64,000 bases of DNA, from NCBI RefSeq assembly GCF_052072235.1, contig NZ_CM125436.1, positions 2,474,001 to 2,538,000 on the forward strand, written 5' to 3'. Position numbers and translations under genes: made by a program. Under the pieces are notes generated by a model. The model was not told the origin of the DNA, did not search any database, and worked only from the letters and a program-made list of their open reading frames with translations. The stretch comes from Brevibacillus_D fluminis_A. Its GTDB lineage: Bacteria; Bacillota; Bacilli; Brevibacillales; Brevibacillaceae. Positions 17,028-24,960 of the stretch are shown here, piece after piece; position 1 is the stretch's first letter, and every line of letters starts with the position of its first letter.

Positions 17028-17468
17028 ATGATGGCATTCAGACGAATGTTGTACAGCTTGCTGACCGTAGTGGCTGCAGTCGGTCTAGTGTACGCGTACA
17101 AATCAACCAGTGAGCCGATGGCATCGGTAAACGTAGAAACGGCAGATGCCGAAACGAACGCGAACGCACCTCTTCAGGCAGCTCCAACGCTCGCAGTCAG
17201 CCACCGACTGGAAAAACGCGATCTGCATCTTGATTTGAAGGTCACCAATTTCACCTTCTCGCTGGAAAACATGGGGAAAGAAAACAAGGACGGCGAAGGG
17301 CACGTGCATCTGTATATCGATGGGAAAAAAGTGATGAAGCTGTTCGGCACAAGCTATGTATGGAAGGATCTGCAGCCCGGCCAGCATTTGGTCACAGTGG
17401 AGCTGGCGCACAATAACCACGATTCCTACGGGGTGAAACAGGAGTTTAAGGTCGATGTGAAAGAATAA
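17028..17468 (+). CDS. Exported protein with DUF4399-like domain
   Basis: A 146-residue protein with an N-terminal signal or anchor (MMAFRRMLYSLLTVVAAVGLVYA), a low-complexity Ala/Asn/Thr stretch at about 35-55 and a C-terminal beta-rich domain. The motif GEGHVHLYIDGKK...LQPGQHLVTVELAHNNH has conserved histidines like DUF4399/YtkA-type extracytoplasmic domains, which may bind metal; that is inferred. AAAAAGGAG lies about eight bases before ATG 17028; ATG 17031 is equally possible. Shares a bidirectional terminator with the convergent PrcB-like gene. Confidence 0.7.
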   Translation: MMAFRRMLYSLLTVVAAVGLVYAYKSTSEPMASVNVETADAETNANAPLQAAPTLAVSHRLEKRDLHLDLKVTNFTFSLENMGKENKDGEGHVHLYIDGKKVMKLFGTSYVWKDLQPGQHLVTVELAHNNHDSYGVKQEFKVDVKE

Positions 17469-17502
17469 CCATGGGCTACGGCACGCCATGAAAACGTACA
17501 GC

Positions 17503-17534
17503 AAAAAAGCAGAGGATGACTCCCTCTGCTTTTG
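17503..17534. terminator. Bidirectional terminator
   Basis: AAAAGCAGAGG and CCTCTGCTTTT form an 11-base-pair stem with T tracts on both strands, serving the two convergent exported-protein genes. Confidence 0.88.
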
Positions 17535-17538
17535 CCGT

Positions 17539-17970
17539 TTATTCGAAGATGACTTTGACCGGCTTCGCCGTTTTCGGCATTGAAATGACGATCGATGGAT
17601 ACGTCAGCGCCTGTGTCGTCATCGCGCCTGGCTTTGGACCGATTTCCTTCGCTTTAATGACGATTTCGCCATTGGCTCCTTGTGAAACACCGGACACTTC
17701 AACGCGATAGCCGCCTGTGGAACGTTGGCCAAGACCGATGGCTACATACGTTTTTTGCGCATCGCTGCCGATTTTGTATCCGCCTTGCTTGCGGATCGAT
17801 TCCCAAGCGGTTTTCGCTGCGGCAGGATATGGCATTTTGAGCGGTTCATAGGCGATCGCATGCTGGGCGATTGCGGCTGGTTGTGGTGGTTGTTGTTGTT
17901 CAGGCATGGTGGACATACCTCCAAACGCAAATAATGAAACGGAAAGCAGTAGGCCAAAAAGTGTATTCAT
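17539..17970 (-). CDS. Exported PrcB_C-domain protein
   Basis: A 143-residue exported protein: signal peptide (MNTLFGLLLSVSLFAFGG), Pro/Gln-rich spacer and a C-terminal domain at about 55-143. The pattern GLGQRSTGGYRVEVSGVSQ...IVIKAKEIGPKPG is typical of the PrcB_C/protease-stability domain. That domain in PrcB stabilises the dentilisin protease of Treponema; in Bacillales its role is unknown. AGGAGG lies eight bases before ATG 17970. Divergent from the helicase-associated gene across 72 bases. Confidence 0.8.
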   Translation of the reverse strand: MNTLFGLLLSVSLFAFGGMSTMPEQQQPPQPAAIAQHAIAYEPLKMPYPAAAKTAWESIRKQGGYKIGSDAQKTYVAIGLGQRSTGGYRVEVSGVSQGANGEIVIKAKEIGPKPGAMTTQALTYPSIVISMPKTAKPVKVIFE

Positions 17971-18042
17971 TTCGCAAGCCTCCTGATGGTAGTATGATAG
18001 TTCATGGTTAGCATGTGTAAGCGAAAAAGAGGTGAGTAATCG

Positions 18043-19950
18043 ATGCGACTGCAAGCAGGCTTTTCCTTGCTGTCAGAAGCGACCAAGCAGTCGATCTTGG
18101 CCGAGCAAAACCAAATGGTAACCCGGGCGAAAGCGTCAAACGATCCGACGGAACGGTTGGCTGACCCCGATTTTATAACGAGTCTGTGGGAACGGCTGTC
18201 CCGTAAAGAAAAAGAGGCCGCCATGCTTTTTTTGCAGAAAGCGCCACAAGGCTTTTTGAAAAAGCGCGATTGGGACCAGCTGACAAAGGCAGGAAGCGCC
18301 ACTTGGCTCGCTGCGTTGACCAGGCTGCGCAGGTTAGGCATGATCGTCACAGTGCGCAAGCTTTGGAGCGAGATCGGCTATATCATGCCGCACGAAGTGC
18401 GTGAGTCGCTGCATCGTGTCGCATATGCCGATGTAGAAAATAGTCGTAATGACATCTTGACGAAATCACTATCTTATTATATACCGGCTGGCCGTGGAAT
18501 TCATCTGGATATGTTTGCCCTGCTTGCTCATATTTACAATGAAGAGCTGCTGCTGACAAAAAAGGGCACGATACATGCGCGGTTGCTTCCCAAGCTGACA
18601 AGCCTGCTTTCCCTGCAGGATATTCATACAGACCGATGGCTCCAGTCATTGCTGCCTGATGCAAAAAACCATCCGCCATACCCGTCTCAACTCGCCTTTC
18701 TTCTGGACTTAGGGATGCGCCTTGGCTTCCTTGAATCAGACGGCTCGCGCTTGTCGATCGTTCGCGAGCGTGCCGATTCCTGGCTTGCACTGCCTCATGC
18801 CGAGCAGGTAGGCGGACTTTTGCAAGCGGTTGTCGATACGTATTTGCCGCCAGAGCCATGGCTCGCTGCTGTTCATTTTGAATTGTCAAAGGATGAGAAA
18901 GCGGGCTGGAACCGGGCAAGCGAATTGCTGGAACGGCTTCGCCAAAGCGGGTATGCGCTGCCGGACGATGCGATGCAGCAGCTTTGCGATCGCTGGCTGC
19001 ATCCGCTGCTTGGGATGGGCTACATCCAGCTGGGCAGCGATCCGGAAGGGGACCTTTATGTCAAATGGAATCCGATCGATTCGCATACAGCGCACCCGGG
19101 CTGGTACATGGAGCCGACAGGAGACGTATTGATCCCCTCGCTTGCTCCATTGTCCTTGCTGTGGGAGCTGTCGCGGTTTGCCGACCTGTCTTTTGAAGGC
19201 GGGTTGGTCAAAGGAACGCTGTCCATGGGCAAAATCCAGGGTGTGCTGGCTCGCGGGGGGCAAGAGAGCGAAATCTTGCAGTTTTTGCAGAAGCACTGTT
19301 TTCATCCGCTACCACCCTCGGTGCAGGATCAGCTCGATCAATGGGCGAGAGGGGCGAAGCAAATTCGTCTGGAACCGGTCATCTGCGTTCGCACCGCCGA
19401 CCGGCGCGTTTTGGCCGAGCTGATGGAGCTGCCTTCGCTGGCGCCGTTTTTAACCGAGCGGATTTCCGATACGGCATTTTTGATCCAGCCCAAGCAAGAA
19501 GGCGAGCTTTTGCGTTTGCTGAAGGAATACGGGTACCAGCCGACCGGTGGGGGCGTGCTTGCTCCTGCCGAGCCGAGCGGCCAACAAGGGGCGAAAAGCC
19601 AGCTGCAATCCGGTCTGTTCGATATTCGTCCCAGCTGGCACGAGTACCACATCGAAAACGTGTTTCCCGATTATAAAGAAGCGATTCCGCAGCTCGCGCA
19701 AATTCCCAAGCTGTGGACGCAGCACTACCAGTCGTACCATGCAACCACGCTCCGCGATTTGCTGCAGCGGGCGCGCGAGCTGGAGCTGCCGATCCTGATC
19801 GAGACGCGTGATGGCGAGCTGGAGGGGATTGTGCAAAACGTCCAGGTGGAAAACGGCTACTGGTGGGTGACGATGCTGGTAGGCAAAAAACTGCATCGCC
19901 ACCCGATCGATGCGATTGCGCGGGCGCGGATTCTCCTCCCGCAGCTGTAG
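18043..19950 (+). CDS. Helicase-associated (XPB/Ssl2 N-terminal-like) domain protein
   Basis: A 635-residue cytosolic protein without Walker motifs. The region about 360-480 (YMEPTGDVLIPSLAPLSLLWELSRFADL...GMGKIQ-like SMGKIQGVLARGG) matches the Helicase_C_3 / XPB-N-terminal helicase-associated domain. The N-terminal half has several winged-helix-like segments (WERLSRKEKEAAMLFLQ..., FLKKRDWDQLTKAGS). C-terminal residues 560-635 resemble a WYL-like strand domain (LPILIETRDGELEGIVQNVQ). A DNA-binding or repair-associated role is possible but unproven. GAGGTGAGTAATC precedes ATG 18043. Confidence 0.75.
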   Translation: MRLQAGFSLLSEATKQSILAEQNQMVTRAKASNDPTERLADPDFITSLWERLSRKEKEAAMLFLQKAPQGFLKKRDWDQLTKAGSATWLAALTRLRRLGMIVTVRKLWSEIGYIMPHEVRESLHRVAYADVENSRNDILTKSLSYYIPAGRGIHLDMFALLAHIYNEELLLTKKGTIHARLLPKLTSLLSLQDIHTDRWLQSLLPDAKNHPPYPSQLAFLLDLGMRLGFLESDGSRLSIVRERADSWLALPHAEQVGGLLQAVVDTYLPPEPWLAAVHFELSKDEKAGWNRASELLERLRQSGYALPDDAMQQLCDRWLHPLLGMGYIQLGSDPEGDLYVKWNPIDSHTAHPGWYMEPTGDVLIPSLAPLSLLWELSRFADLSFEGGLVKGTLSMGKIQGVLARGGQESEILQFLQKHCFHPLPPSVQDQLDQWARGAKQIRLEPVICVRTADRRVLAELMELPSLAPFLTERISDTAFLIQPKQEGELLRLLKEYGYQPTGGGVLAPAEPSGQQGAKSQLQSGLFDIRPSWHEYHIENVFPDYKEAIPQLAQIPKLWTQHYQSYHATTLRDLLQRARELELPILIETRDGELEGIVQNVQVENGYWWVTMLVGKKLHRHPIDAIARARILLPQL

Positions 19951-20056
19951 AAAGTGTAAGCGACCTGTGAATTTTCTTGGAAATGCCACCAAGATAGGGC
20001 GGTTCATGATACAATACTAGGTGAATAATGAACTTTGAAAGGGGTGTGGGCATCGG

Positions 20057-20515
20057 ATGATTGAAGCGATGGAATCCGTTGATATGGCTCAATTGATTAT
20101 TGAAGCGTCCGACTTGTCGGCTATGATCAACCAATCGTTGGAAGTGGAAACCTATCTGCAGGCCAAATCCGCATTGGATCAAGATCCCGAATACCGTCGG
20201 CTGCTGCCTGCCTTCACCAAAAAGAAAACGGAATACGAAGAAGTGCAGCGCTTTGGCAAATACCATCCGGATTTTTCCCGGGTATCGGCCGAAATGCGCG
20301 AGCTGAAGCGTTCCGTCGAGATGCTCGATACCGTGCAAGCGTTCAAGCGGGCGGAAAACGACCTTGATGAACTGCTTTACCATGTCGGCCGGACGATCGC
20401 AGATGCCGTATCCGACACGATCAAGGTGCCGAGCAACAATCCGTTTCTCGAAGCGAAAGCGAGCGGCTGCGGTACAGGCGGCAGCTGCGGATGCAGTACC
20501 AAGAAAAAGAAGTAG
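20057..20515 (+). CDS. ricF: RicF (YlbF), subunit of the Ric/Y-complex for RNA maturation
   Basis: YlbF-family protein of 152 residues. With YmcA and YaaT it forms the Fe-S-bearing Ric complex that guides RNase Y maturation of mRNAs and is needed for competence, biofilm and sporulation in B. subtilis. The helical body includes YEEVQRFGKYHPDFSRVSAEMRE, almost identical to YlbF. The C-terminal cysteine cluster SGCGTGGSCGC supplies cluster ligands. A -10-like TACAAT lies about 45 bases upstream and GAAAGGGGTG precedes the ATG. ylbG follows, as in B. subtilis. Confidence 0.95.
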   Translation: MIEAMESVDMAQLIIEASDLSAMINQSLEVETYLQAKSALDQDPEYRRLLPAFTKKKTEYEEVQRFGKYHPDFSRVSAEMRELKRSVEMLDTVQAFKRAENDLDELLYHVGRTIADAVSDTIKVPSNNPFLEAKASGCGTGGSCGCSTKKKK

Positions 20516-20569
20516 CGGCAGCGCCGCTTTGCCCGACATAGAGCCACGTGAAGCCATGCCAGTTAACGC

Positions 20570-20606
20570 GCCATCCGCACCGCCCGTTCAGGCGGGAGCG
20601 GATGGC
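20570..20606 (+). other. Strong hairpin between ricF and ylbG
   Basis: GCCATCCGC ... GCGGATGGC with an inner CGCCCG/GGCGGG stem and a TTCA loop forms a long GC-rich hairpin. It is not followed by a T run, so it may be an RNA processing or stability element rather than a terminator. Confidence 0.55.
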
Positions 20607-20726
20607 AGGGATACATAAACAATCGTATGAATTGGAAAATGGCGCCAAAGGACCTGTCAAAGATGTCCTCTCCTTTGATACAATGGTGGCAAAACGATTA
20701 TGAACGGATTGGAGAAGAAGATACGC

Positions 20727-21101
20727 ATGGAAAGCAATCGCGAAAAGCGCCTCGGCCTCGCCGTCTGGATCAAGAATCCAAGGGTAGCCAAACATTTACG
20801 TAAATTCGGCTCGATCCATTACGTTTCCAAACGTCTGAATTACGTTTCGATGTATGTAGGGGCTGATGTCTTTGAGAATACGGTCCGACAAATGGAAAAA
20901 CTGCCGTTTGTCACCCGGATCGAGCGTTCCCATCGGCATGAAATTCCGACAACCTATAACAACGCAAAGCCGGATAAGGCGAAGGAATTCGATTATCATC
21001 TGGAGAAAACACAGCTGATCGCTTTGACGGAAATGATGTTGGGCGAACCCGTTCATGAGAACAGAGACAAGAGCGAAAGCGTGCACATGCAGCCTTCCTG
21101 A
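20727..21101 (+). CDS. ylbG: YlbG family (UPF0298) protein
   Basis: Small cytosolic protein of unknown function. The core matches YlbG: LAVWIKNPRVAKHLRKFGSIHYVSKRLNYVSMYV and NAKPDKAKEFDYHLEK. At 124 residues it is about 30 longer than B. subtilis YlbG, owing to a C-terminal tail from about residue 92. GGAGAAG lies ten bases before ATG 20727; the ATG at 20700 is a longer alternative. Next to ricF as in B. subtilis, but the usual next genes rsmD and coaD are replaced here by pxpA. Confidence 0.9.
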   Translation: MESNREKRLGLAVWIKNPRVAKHLRKFGSIHYVSKRLNYVSMYVGADVFENTVRQMEKLPFVTRIERSHRHEIPTTYNNAKPDKAKEFDYHLEKTQLIALTEMMLGEPVHENRDKSESVHMQPS

Positions 21102-21114
21102 CGACCATCCAGGC

Positions 21115-21143
21115 TACCCCACATGAAAGGGTAGTTTCTTTAT
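21115..21143 (+). terminator. Terminator after ylbG
   Basis: CTACCC and GGGTAG pair around a nine-base loop and are followed by TTTCTTTAT; a modest terminator. Confidence 0.65.
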
Positions 21144-21205
21144 ATAGCCAAACGGATTGTGAAGGCGCTTACGAATTTATTTTAGATGAGAAAGAGGAGA
21201 TGAGT

Positions 21206-21964
21206 ATGGTAAGCATCGATATCAATTGCGACATGGAAGAAGCATTGCGCTTTGATCGCTTGACCGAGCAGGAGGAGATTTTGAATTACTTGACCTCCAT
21301 CAATATTCCGTGCGGGTTCCATGCAGGCAATCCGCACACCATCAGTCGCATTCTGGAAATTGCCATGAATCATCAAATCAACGTGGGGGCGCATCCCGGT
21401 TATCCGGACCCGCAGTCGTTTGGCCGCCGCTCGATGAATCTTTCGATGAAGGAAGCGTATGAGATCGTCTTGTACCAGGTTGCAGCCGTGGAAGGAATGG
21501 CCCGGGCGCTCGGGGGCGAACTGAACCATGTGAAGCTGCACGGCGCGTTTTATATGGAGGCTGCGGAGCGGCCGGATTTGTCGGAAGCGGTGGTGCGGGC
21601 AATCATGGACATCAATGAAGATTTGATTCTGTACGCGTTTTCCGGCAGCTCGCTCGTGCAGGTTGCCTTGGAGCACGGCTTGCAGGTCGCGGAAGAGGTG
21701 TTTGCCGATCGCGTCTATTTGCCGAACGGGCGACTCGCGCCCCGTGAAATGGAAGGAAGCGTCCTGCTCAAGCAAGAGGATATTTTCAAGCAGGCGACCC
21801 AGCTGATCCTGGAGCAACAGGTGCAGACCATCGATGGCGGAACGATTGAAGTGGCGGCGGATACGCTCTGCATCTACCGCGAAAATGTCAATACGATTTC
21901 GTTTTTGCGCGACCTGCATCTGTGGGCACATGAAAATGACGTGGCGATCGAACCGATCCGGTAA
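21206..21964 (+). CDS. pxpA: 5-oxoprolinase subunit A (LamB/YcsF family)
   Basis: Subunit of the ATP-dependent prokaryotic 5-oxoprolinase PxpABC, which opens pyroglutamate to glutamate. The 252-residue protein carries IDINCDMEEA at the N-terminus, IPCGFHAGNPHTISRILE, INVGAHPGYPDPQSFGRR and HVKLHGAFY, all hallmarks of the YcsF/LamB family. ATG 21206 is chosen because GAGGAG (21194-21199) is six bases upstream, whereas ATG 21200 abuts it. The pxpB and pxpC partners are not nearby; they would have to be elsewhere. Monocistronic. Confidence 0.9.
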   Translation: MVSIDINCDMEEALRFDRLTEQEEILNYLTSINIPCGFHAGNPHTISRILEIAMNHQINVGAHPGYPDPQSFGRRSMNLSMKEAYEIVLYQVAAVEGMARALGGELNHVKLHGAFYMEAAERPDLSEAVVRAIMDINEDLILYAFSGSSLVQVALEHGLQVAEEVFADRVYLPNGRLAPREMEGSVLLKQEDIFKQATQLILEQQVQTIDGGTIEVAADTLCIYRENVNTISFLRDLHLWAHENDVAIEPIR

Positions 21965-22057
21965 CATGCCAGAAAAACATCACTCGCTCTATTCACCTTG
22001 CCAAGCATTTGTTACAATGGAAAGATTATTGCCATTGTCAGGAGACGTACATAGAAG

Positions 22058-23905
22058 ATGAAAGCGATGCATAAAACCAGCTTGCTGATTTGTCTGACGA
22101 TCCTGGTACTCTTTTCTTCCGTGGGTATCGTGGTAAAATGGCCGTTGATCAGCCAATGGTTACCGCTCGGCAGCAAAGCAGCGCAAACAATGCCGACAGG
22201 CGCCGACCCATTTGCGGTTGTGCCGCCTGTCCCTTCTTATGTCAAGAATCTTCATCCGGTTTACACGATTCATGCGTCACTGGATGAAAACCAGGCCAGG
22301 ATCGATGGGCAAATCCAGCTCGCGTTTGACAACCCGAAAACGCCGCAGGTGGTGCTCTACTTATTTGATTACACCTGGAATCCGATGGTCATCAAGTCGG
22401 TCACGGCAGACAATCGGCCGCTGTCCTTTGAGCGAAAAGGCGGAACGGTGTCGTTTGCCAACCCGTTTGCCAAAAAAGATCGCGCCGTGCTGAACATTCA
22501 GTTCCAGACGCCGGTACCGCGAGGCGAGTCCCGTTTCGGCGTGAAGGATTCGATCTGGACGCTGTCCAACTGGTTTCCGATGCTCGGCGCAATGGATCAG
22601 CAAAACCGCTGGTACGAGCCGCCGACCCGCATTGGCTACGGCGATCCGTTCATTTACCATTATGCCGATTACGAGGTGTACTTTACTTCGCCTGAATCAT
22701 ACCGCTGGGTAACGTCATGGGGCCAAGGCACAGCGAAAAAATTGCCGCAAAACCGCCAAGAGATTCATTACAGCGCCAAACAGCTGATCAATTTCTGCCT
22801 GGTCGGCAGTCCGAACTACAAAATCGAGACGATCTCCTTTGCGCCAGGCTTAACCGTCGACATCGCTTCGGTTGATCCGGCAGACATCCAGCGGATCAAA
22901 GCGATTGCGCAATCCGTCTATCCGGTTTATATCGACAAGTTCGGTCCGCTGCCTTATCCGCACGTCGCGATCGCAGAGACGGCCGAGCATACGGTGTTCG
23001 CGATGGAGTATGCGAATATGGCCATCTTTAAAAAGGATTTGTATTGGAACAACATGGTAGACCATTGGCTTCCGCACGAAATCGCCCACATGTGGTGGTA
23101 CAACAGCGTCGCCACGATGGAAGCCGCTTACGGCTGGGTGGATGAAGGCATGGTGGAGGCAAGCGTCTACTACTACAAGCAAAAACGGTACGGACAAGCT
23201 GCCGCCGATGAAGTTTTGCAGGGCTATGCAAACGACGTGGACAAGCTGAAACAGCGCTATCCATACGGCAAACTTGCGAAACGGCTTAACCAGTTTGAAA
23301 CCAATGACGAATTTCTTTGGACATGGTATTCAAAAGGGGCCATGCTGTACCACCATTTGCGGCAAGCGATCGGGGACGATGCATTCCTGGCGTTTTTGAA
23401 AAAAGTACAGCAAACGTACCATGGTTCGATCATCGGGCCGGAGCATCTCGATTGGGCGCTTGGGGAAGTGCTGGGCGGTGACGTGCATTATTTCGTTCCG
23501 AATGTGCAGCAGGTGAACAGTGTCGGCTTTGTGCCTCCGCGGATTGAGTATTACTATCATACCGTGCTCAACGGGGTCAGCTATTATCCGACAAGCCCGG
23601 TGCGGGAGCGCAACGGAACGATCTACCTGCCCATGCGGGAAATTATGGAGAAATTCGGCTATCTCGTCAGCTACGACGAAGCGAAAGGGAAAATTACGCT
23701 TGTAGCAGGCCGAACGGAAGTCGAGCTGCAGAAAAACTCGCCAAAAGCGGTCGTAAATGGACGCACCGTCGCGATGCAAAAGCCGCTGCAGGAAATCGCC
23801 AACAAAACGATGGTGCCTGTCAGTTTGTTCGACAACGTGCTCGGCTACGAGGTGAGCATTGACGCCAAGACGAAAACGGTGCGCATAACCGTGCCGCTCA
23901 AGTAA
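22058..23905 (+). CDS. Membrane-anchored M1-like metallopeptidase with copper-amine-oxidase stalk domain
   Basis: A 615-residue extracytoplasmic protein. It has an N-terminal anchor (about 5-28), a beta-rich domain (about 65-250), an M1 (gluzincin) catalytic domain and a C-terminal Cu_amine_oxidase_N1 domain at about 500-615 (NGRTVAMQ..., VPVSLFDNVLGYEV). The zinc motif HEIAHMWW (about 343) and downstream WVDEGMVE (third ligand Glu) are intact. The GAMEN exopeptidase motif is altered to FAMEYANM. That suggests a gluzincin peptidase acting at the cell surface, with changed N-terminus recognition. Two possible starts, ATG 22058 and 22067. Confidence 0.82.
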   Translation: MKAMHKTSLLICLTILVLFSSVGIVVKWPLISQWLPLGSKAAQTMPTGADPFAVVPPVPSYVKNLHPVYTIHASLDENQARIDGQIQLAFDNPKTPQVVLYLFDYTWNPMVIKSVTADNRPLSFERKGGTVSFANPFAKKDRAVLNIQFQTPVPRGESRFGVKDSIWTLSNWFPMLGAMDQQNRWYEPPTRIGYGDPFIYHYADYEVYFTSPESYRWVTSWGQGTAKKLPQNRQEIHYSAKQLINFCLVGSPNYKIETISFAPGLTVDIASVDPADIQRIKAIAQSVYPVYIDKFGPLPYPHVAIAETAEHTVFAMEYANMAIFKKDLYWNNMVDHWLPHEIAHMWWYNSVATMEAAYGWVDEGMVEASVYYYKQKRYGQAAADEVLQGYANDVDKLKQRYPYGKLAKRLNQFETNDEFLWTWYSKGAMLYHHLRQAIGDDAFLAFLKKVQQTYHGSIIGPEHLDWALGEVLGGDVHYFVPNVQQVNSVGFVPPRIEYYYHTVLNGVSYYPTSPVRERNGTIYLPMREIMEKFGYLVSYDEAKGKITLVAGRTEVELQKNSPKAVVNGRTVAMQKPLQEIANKTMVPVSLFDNVLGYEVSIDAKTKTVRITVPLK

Positions 23906-23923
23906 AGAATAAGGGGGAACGCC

Positions 23924-24445
23924 ATGCAGACGATCATTTTAATCGGGTTTATGGGAACAGGAAAAACGACGGTCGGACGCGCGCTGGCGGAAAAGCTGGG
24001 GATGACTCAGGTCGATATGGATGCGTCCATCGAACAGCGGGAAGGATGCACGATCGCAGACTTGTTCCGCGAAAAAGGAGAAGCGTATTTTCGCGACGTG
24101 GAAAGCGAGGTGCTCGCCGAGCTGCTCCAGCAAGACAAGCTGGTGATCACGACGGGCGGAGGCGTCGTTCTGCGACCGGCAAACCGGGAGCTGATGGCCC
24201 AAAGCGGGCTGGTCATCGCTTTGGACGCGACAGAGGAAGAGATCGTCAAGCGCGTGAAACATGATCCGGACCGTCCGCTGTTGGCAGGCGATCCCGCGGA
24301 ACGGGTGCGCACGTTGAAGAAGGAGCGCGCGGGTCTGTATCAGTTCGCTCCGATTCAAATCGACACCACCGGCAAATCGGTAGAAGCGATTCTCGCGGAG
24401 ATTTCGGACCAGATGGTTACGAATCGGCTTTCTTGGGGAAACTGA
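23924..24445 (+). CDS. aroK: Shikimate kinase
   Basis: P-loop kinase that phosphorylates shikimate at the 3-hydroxyl in aromatic amino acid synthesis. The 173-residue protein has Walker A GFMGTGKTT (8-16), the shikimate-binding DMDASIEQREG, FRDVESEVL and TTGGGVVL, and the lid arginine in DPDRPLL. It lies 18 bases after the peptidase gene, with GGGGG upstream. It is followed by yqzE and ykuS, so it heads a short cluster. Confidence 0.95.
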   Translation: MQTIILIGFMGTGKTTVGRALAEKLGMTQVDMDASIEQREGCTIADLFREKGEAYFRDVESEVLAELLQQDKLVITTGGGVVLRPANRELMAQSGLVIALDATEEEIVKRVKHDPDRPLLAGDPAERVRTLKKERAGLYQFAPIQIDTTGKSVEAILAEISDQMVTNRLSWGN

Positions 24446-24484
24446 CAGGTGTAGATCAGTGTCCTTCGACGAGGAGGCGGTACC

Positions 24485-24652
24485 ATGTCGTTTCAAGAGT
24501 ACCTCAAGTATTTGACCAAGCTGTTTGTCCAATACGTGGAAACACCGCAAGCGGAGCGCAAAAAACCAGCTCTTGTGCGTGAAACCTGGTCTTCCCGGTG
24601 GTTTGGCGTAATCCCGATGGCGATCAAAATGATTTTTATGCGCGGCCGATAA
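24485..24652 (+). CDS. yqzE: YqzE family protein
   Basis: A 55-residue protein starting MSFQEYLKYLTKLFVQYVET. The pattern EYLKYLTKxFVxYxETPxxxRK...WSSRWFGVIPMAIKMIF matches B. subtilis YqzE, an uncharacterised basic protein encoded near comG and aroK. GAGGAGGCGG lies five bases before ATG 24485. It follows aroK by 39 bases and is probably co-transcribed. Confidence 0.9.
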   Translation: MSFQEYLKYLTKLFVQYVETPQAERKKPALVRETWSSRWFGVIPMAIKMIFMRGR

Positions 24653-24675
24653 GACAGTCATCCAGGAGGTAGAGC

Positions 24676-24930
24676 ATGCCGAAAGTTGCTGTGGAACAAT
24701 CGCTGAGCCATATTAGCAAAATGCTGCGAGAGAACGGATACGATGTCGTGCAATTGGGCAACTGGCAGCAGACGGTTGACGCCGTTGTGATTACGGGCCA
24801 GGACCTAAACGTATTGGGTGATGAAAGCAAAACAATCACGGGCGCGCCGGTGATCAGCGCCGAAGGTTTGAGCGCGAATGAAGTGTTTCATGAAGTGAAC
24901 AAGCGGTTGGCGCCGACCGAACACCGATAG
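24676..24930 (+). CDS. ykuS: YkuS family (UPF0180) protein
   Basis: An 84-residue cytosolic protein (MPKVAVEQSLSHISKMLREN...). The motifs KVAVEQSLSHISKMLRENGYDVV, VVITGQDLNVLG and ISAEGLSANEVFHEV match UPF0180/YkuS. Function unknown. AGGAGGTAGAGC precedes the ATG and the gap to yqzE is 23 bases. Last gene before a strong terminator. Confidence 0.88.
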   Translation: MPKVAVEQSLSHISKMLRENGYDVVQLGNWQQTVDAVVITGQDLNVLGDESKTITGAPVISAEGLSANEVFHEVNKRLAPTEHR

Positions 24931-24960
24931 CCGGGGAGAGGATCCCCGGCTGTTTTTTTT
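24929..24960 (+). terminator. Terminator of the aroK-yqzE-ykuS cluster
   Basis: AGCCGGGGA and TCCCCGGCT form a perfect stem with a five-base loop, followed by eight Ts. Confidence 0.92.

Noticed and set aside
19379..20557. 392-codon antisense frame over the helicase-associated gene and ricF
   Set aside because: Runs across a gene boundary and the ricF promoter region; RicF homology fixes the sense strand.
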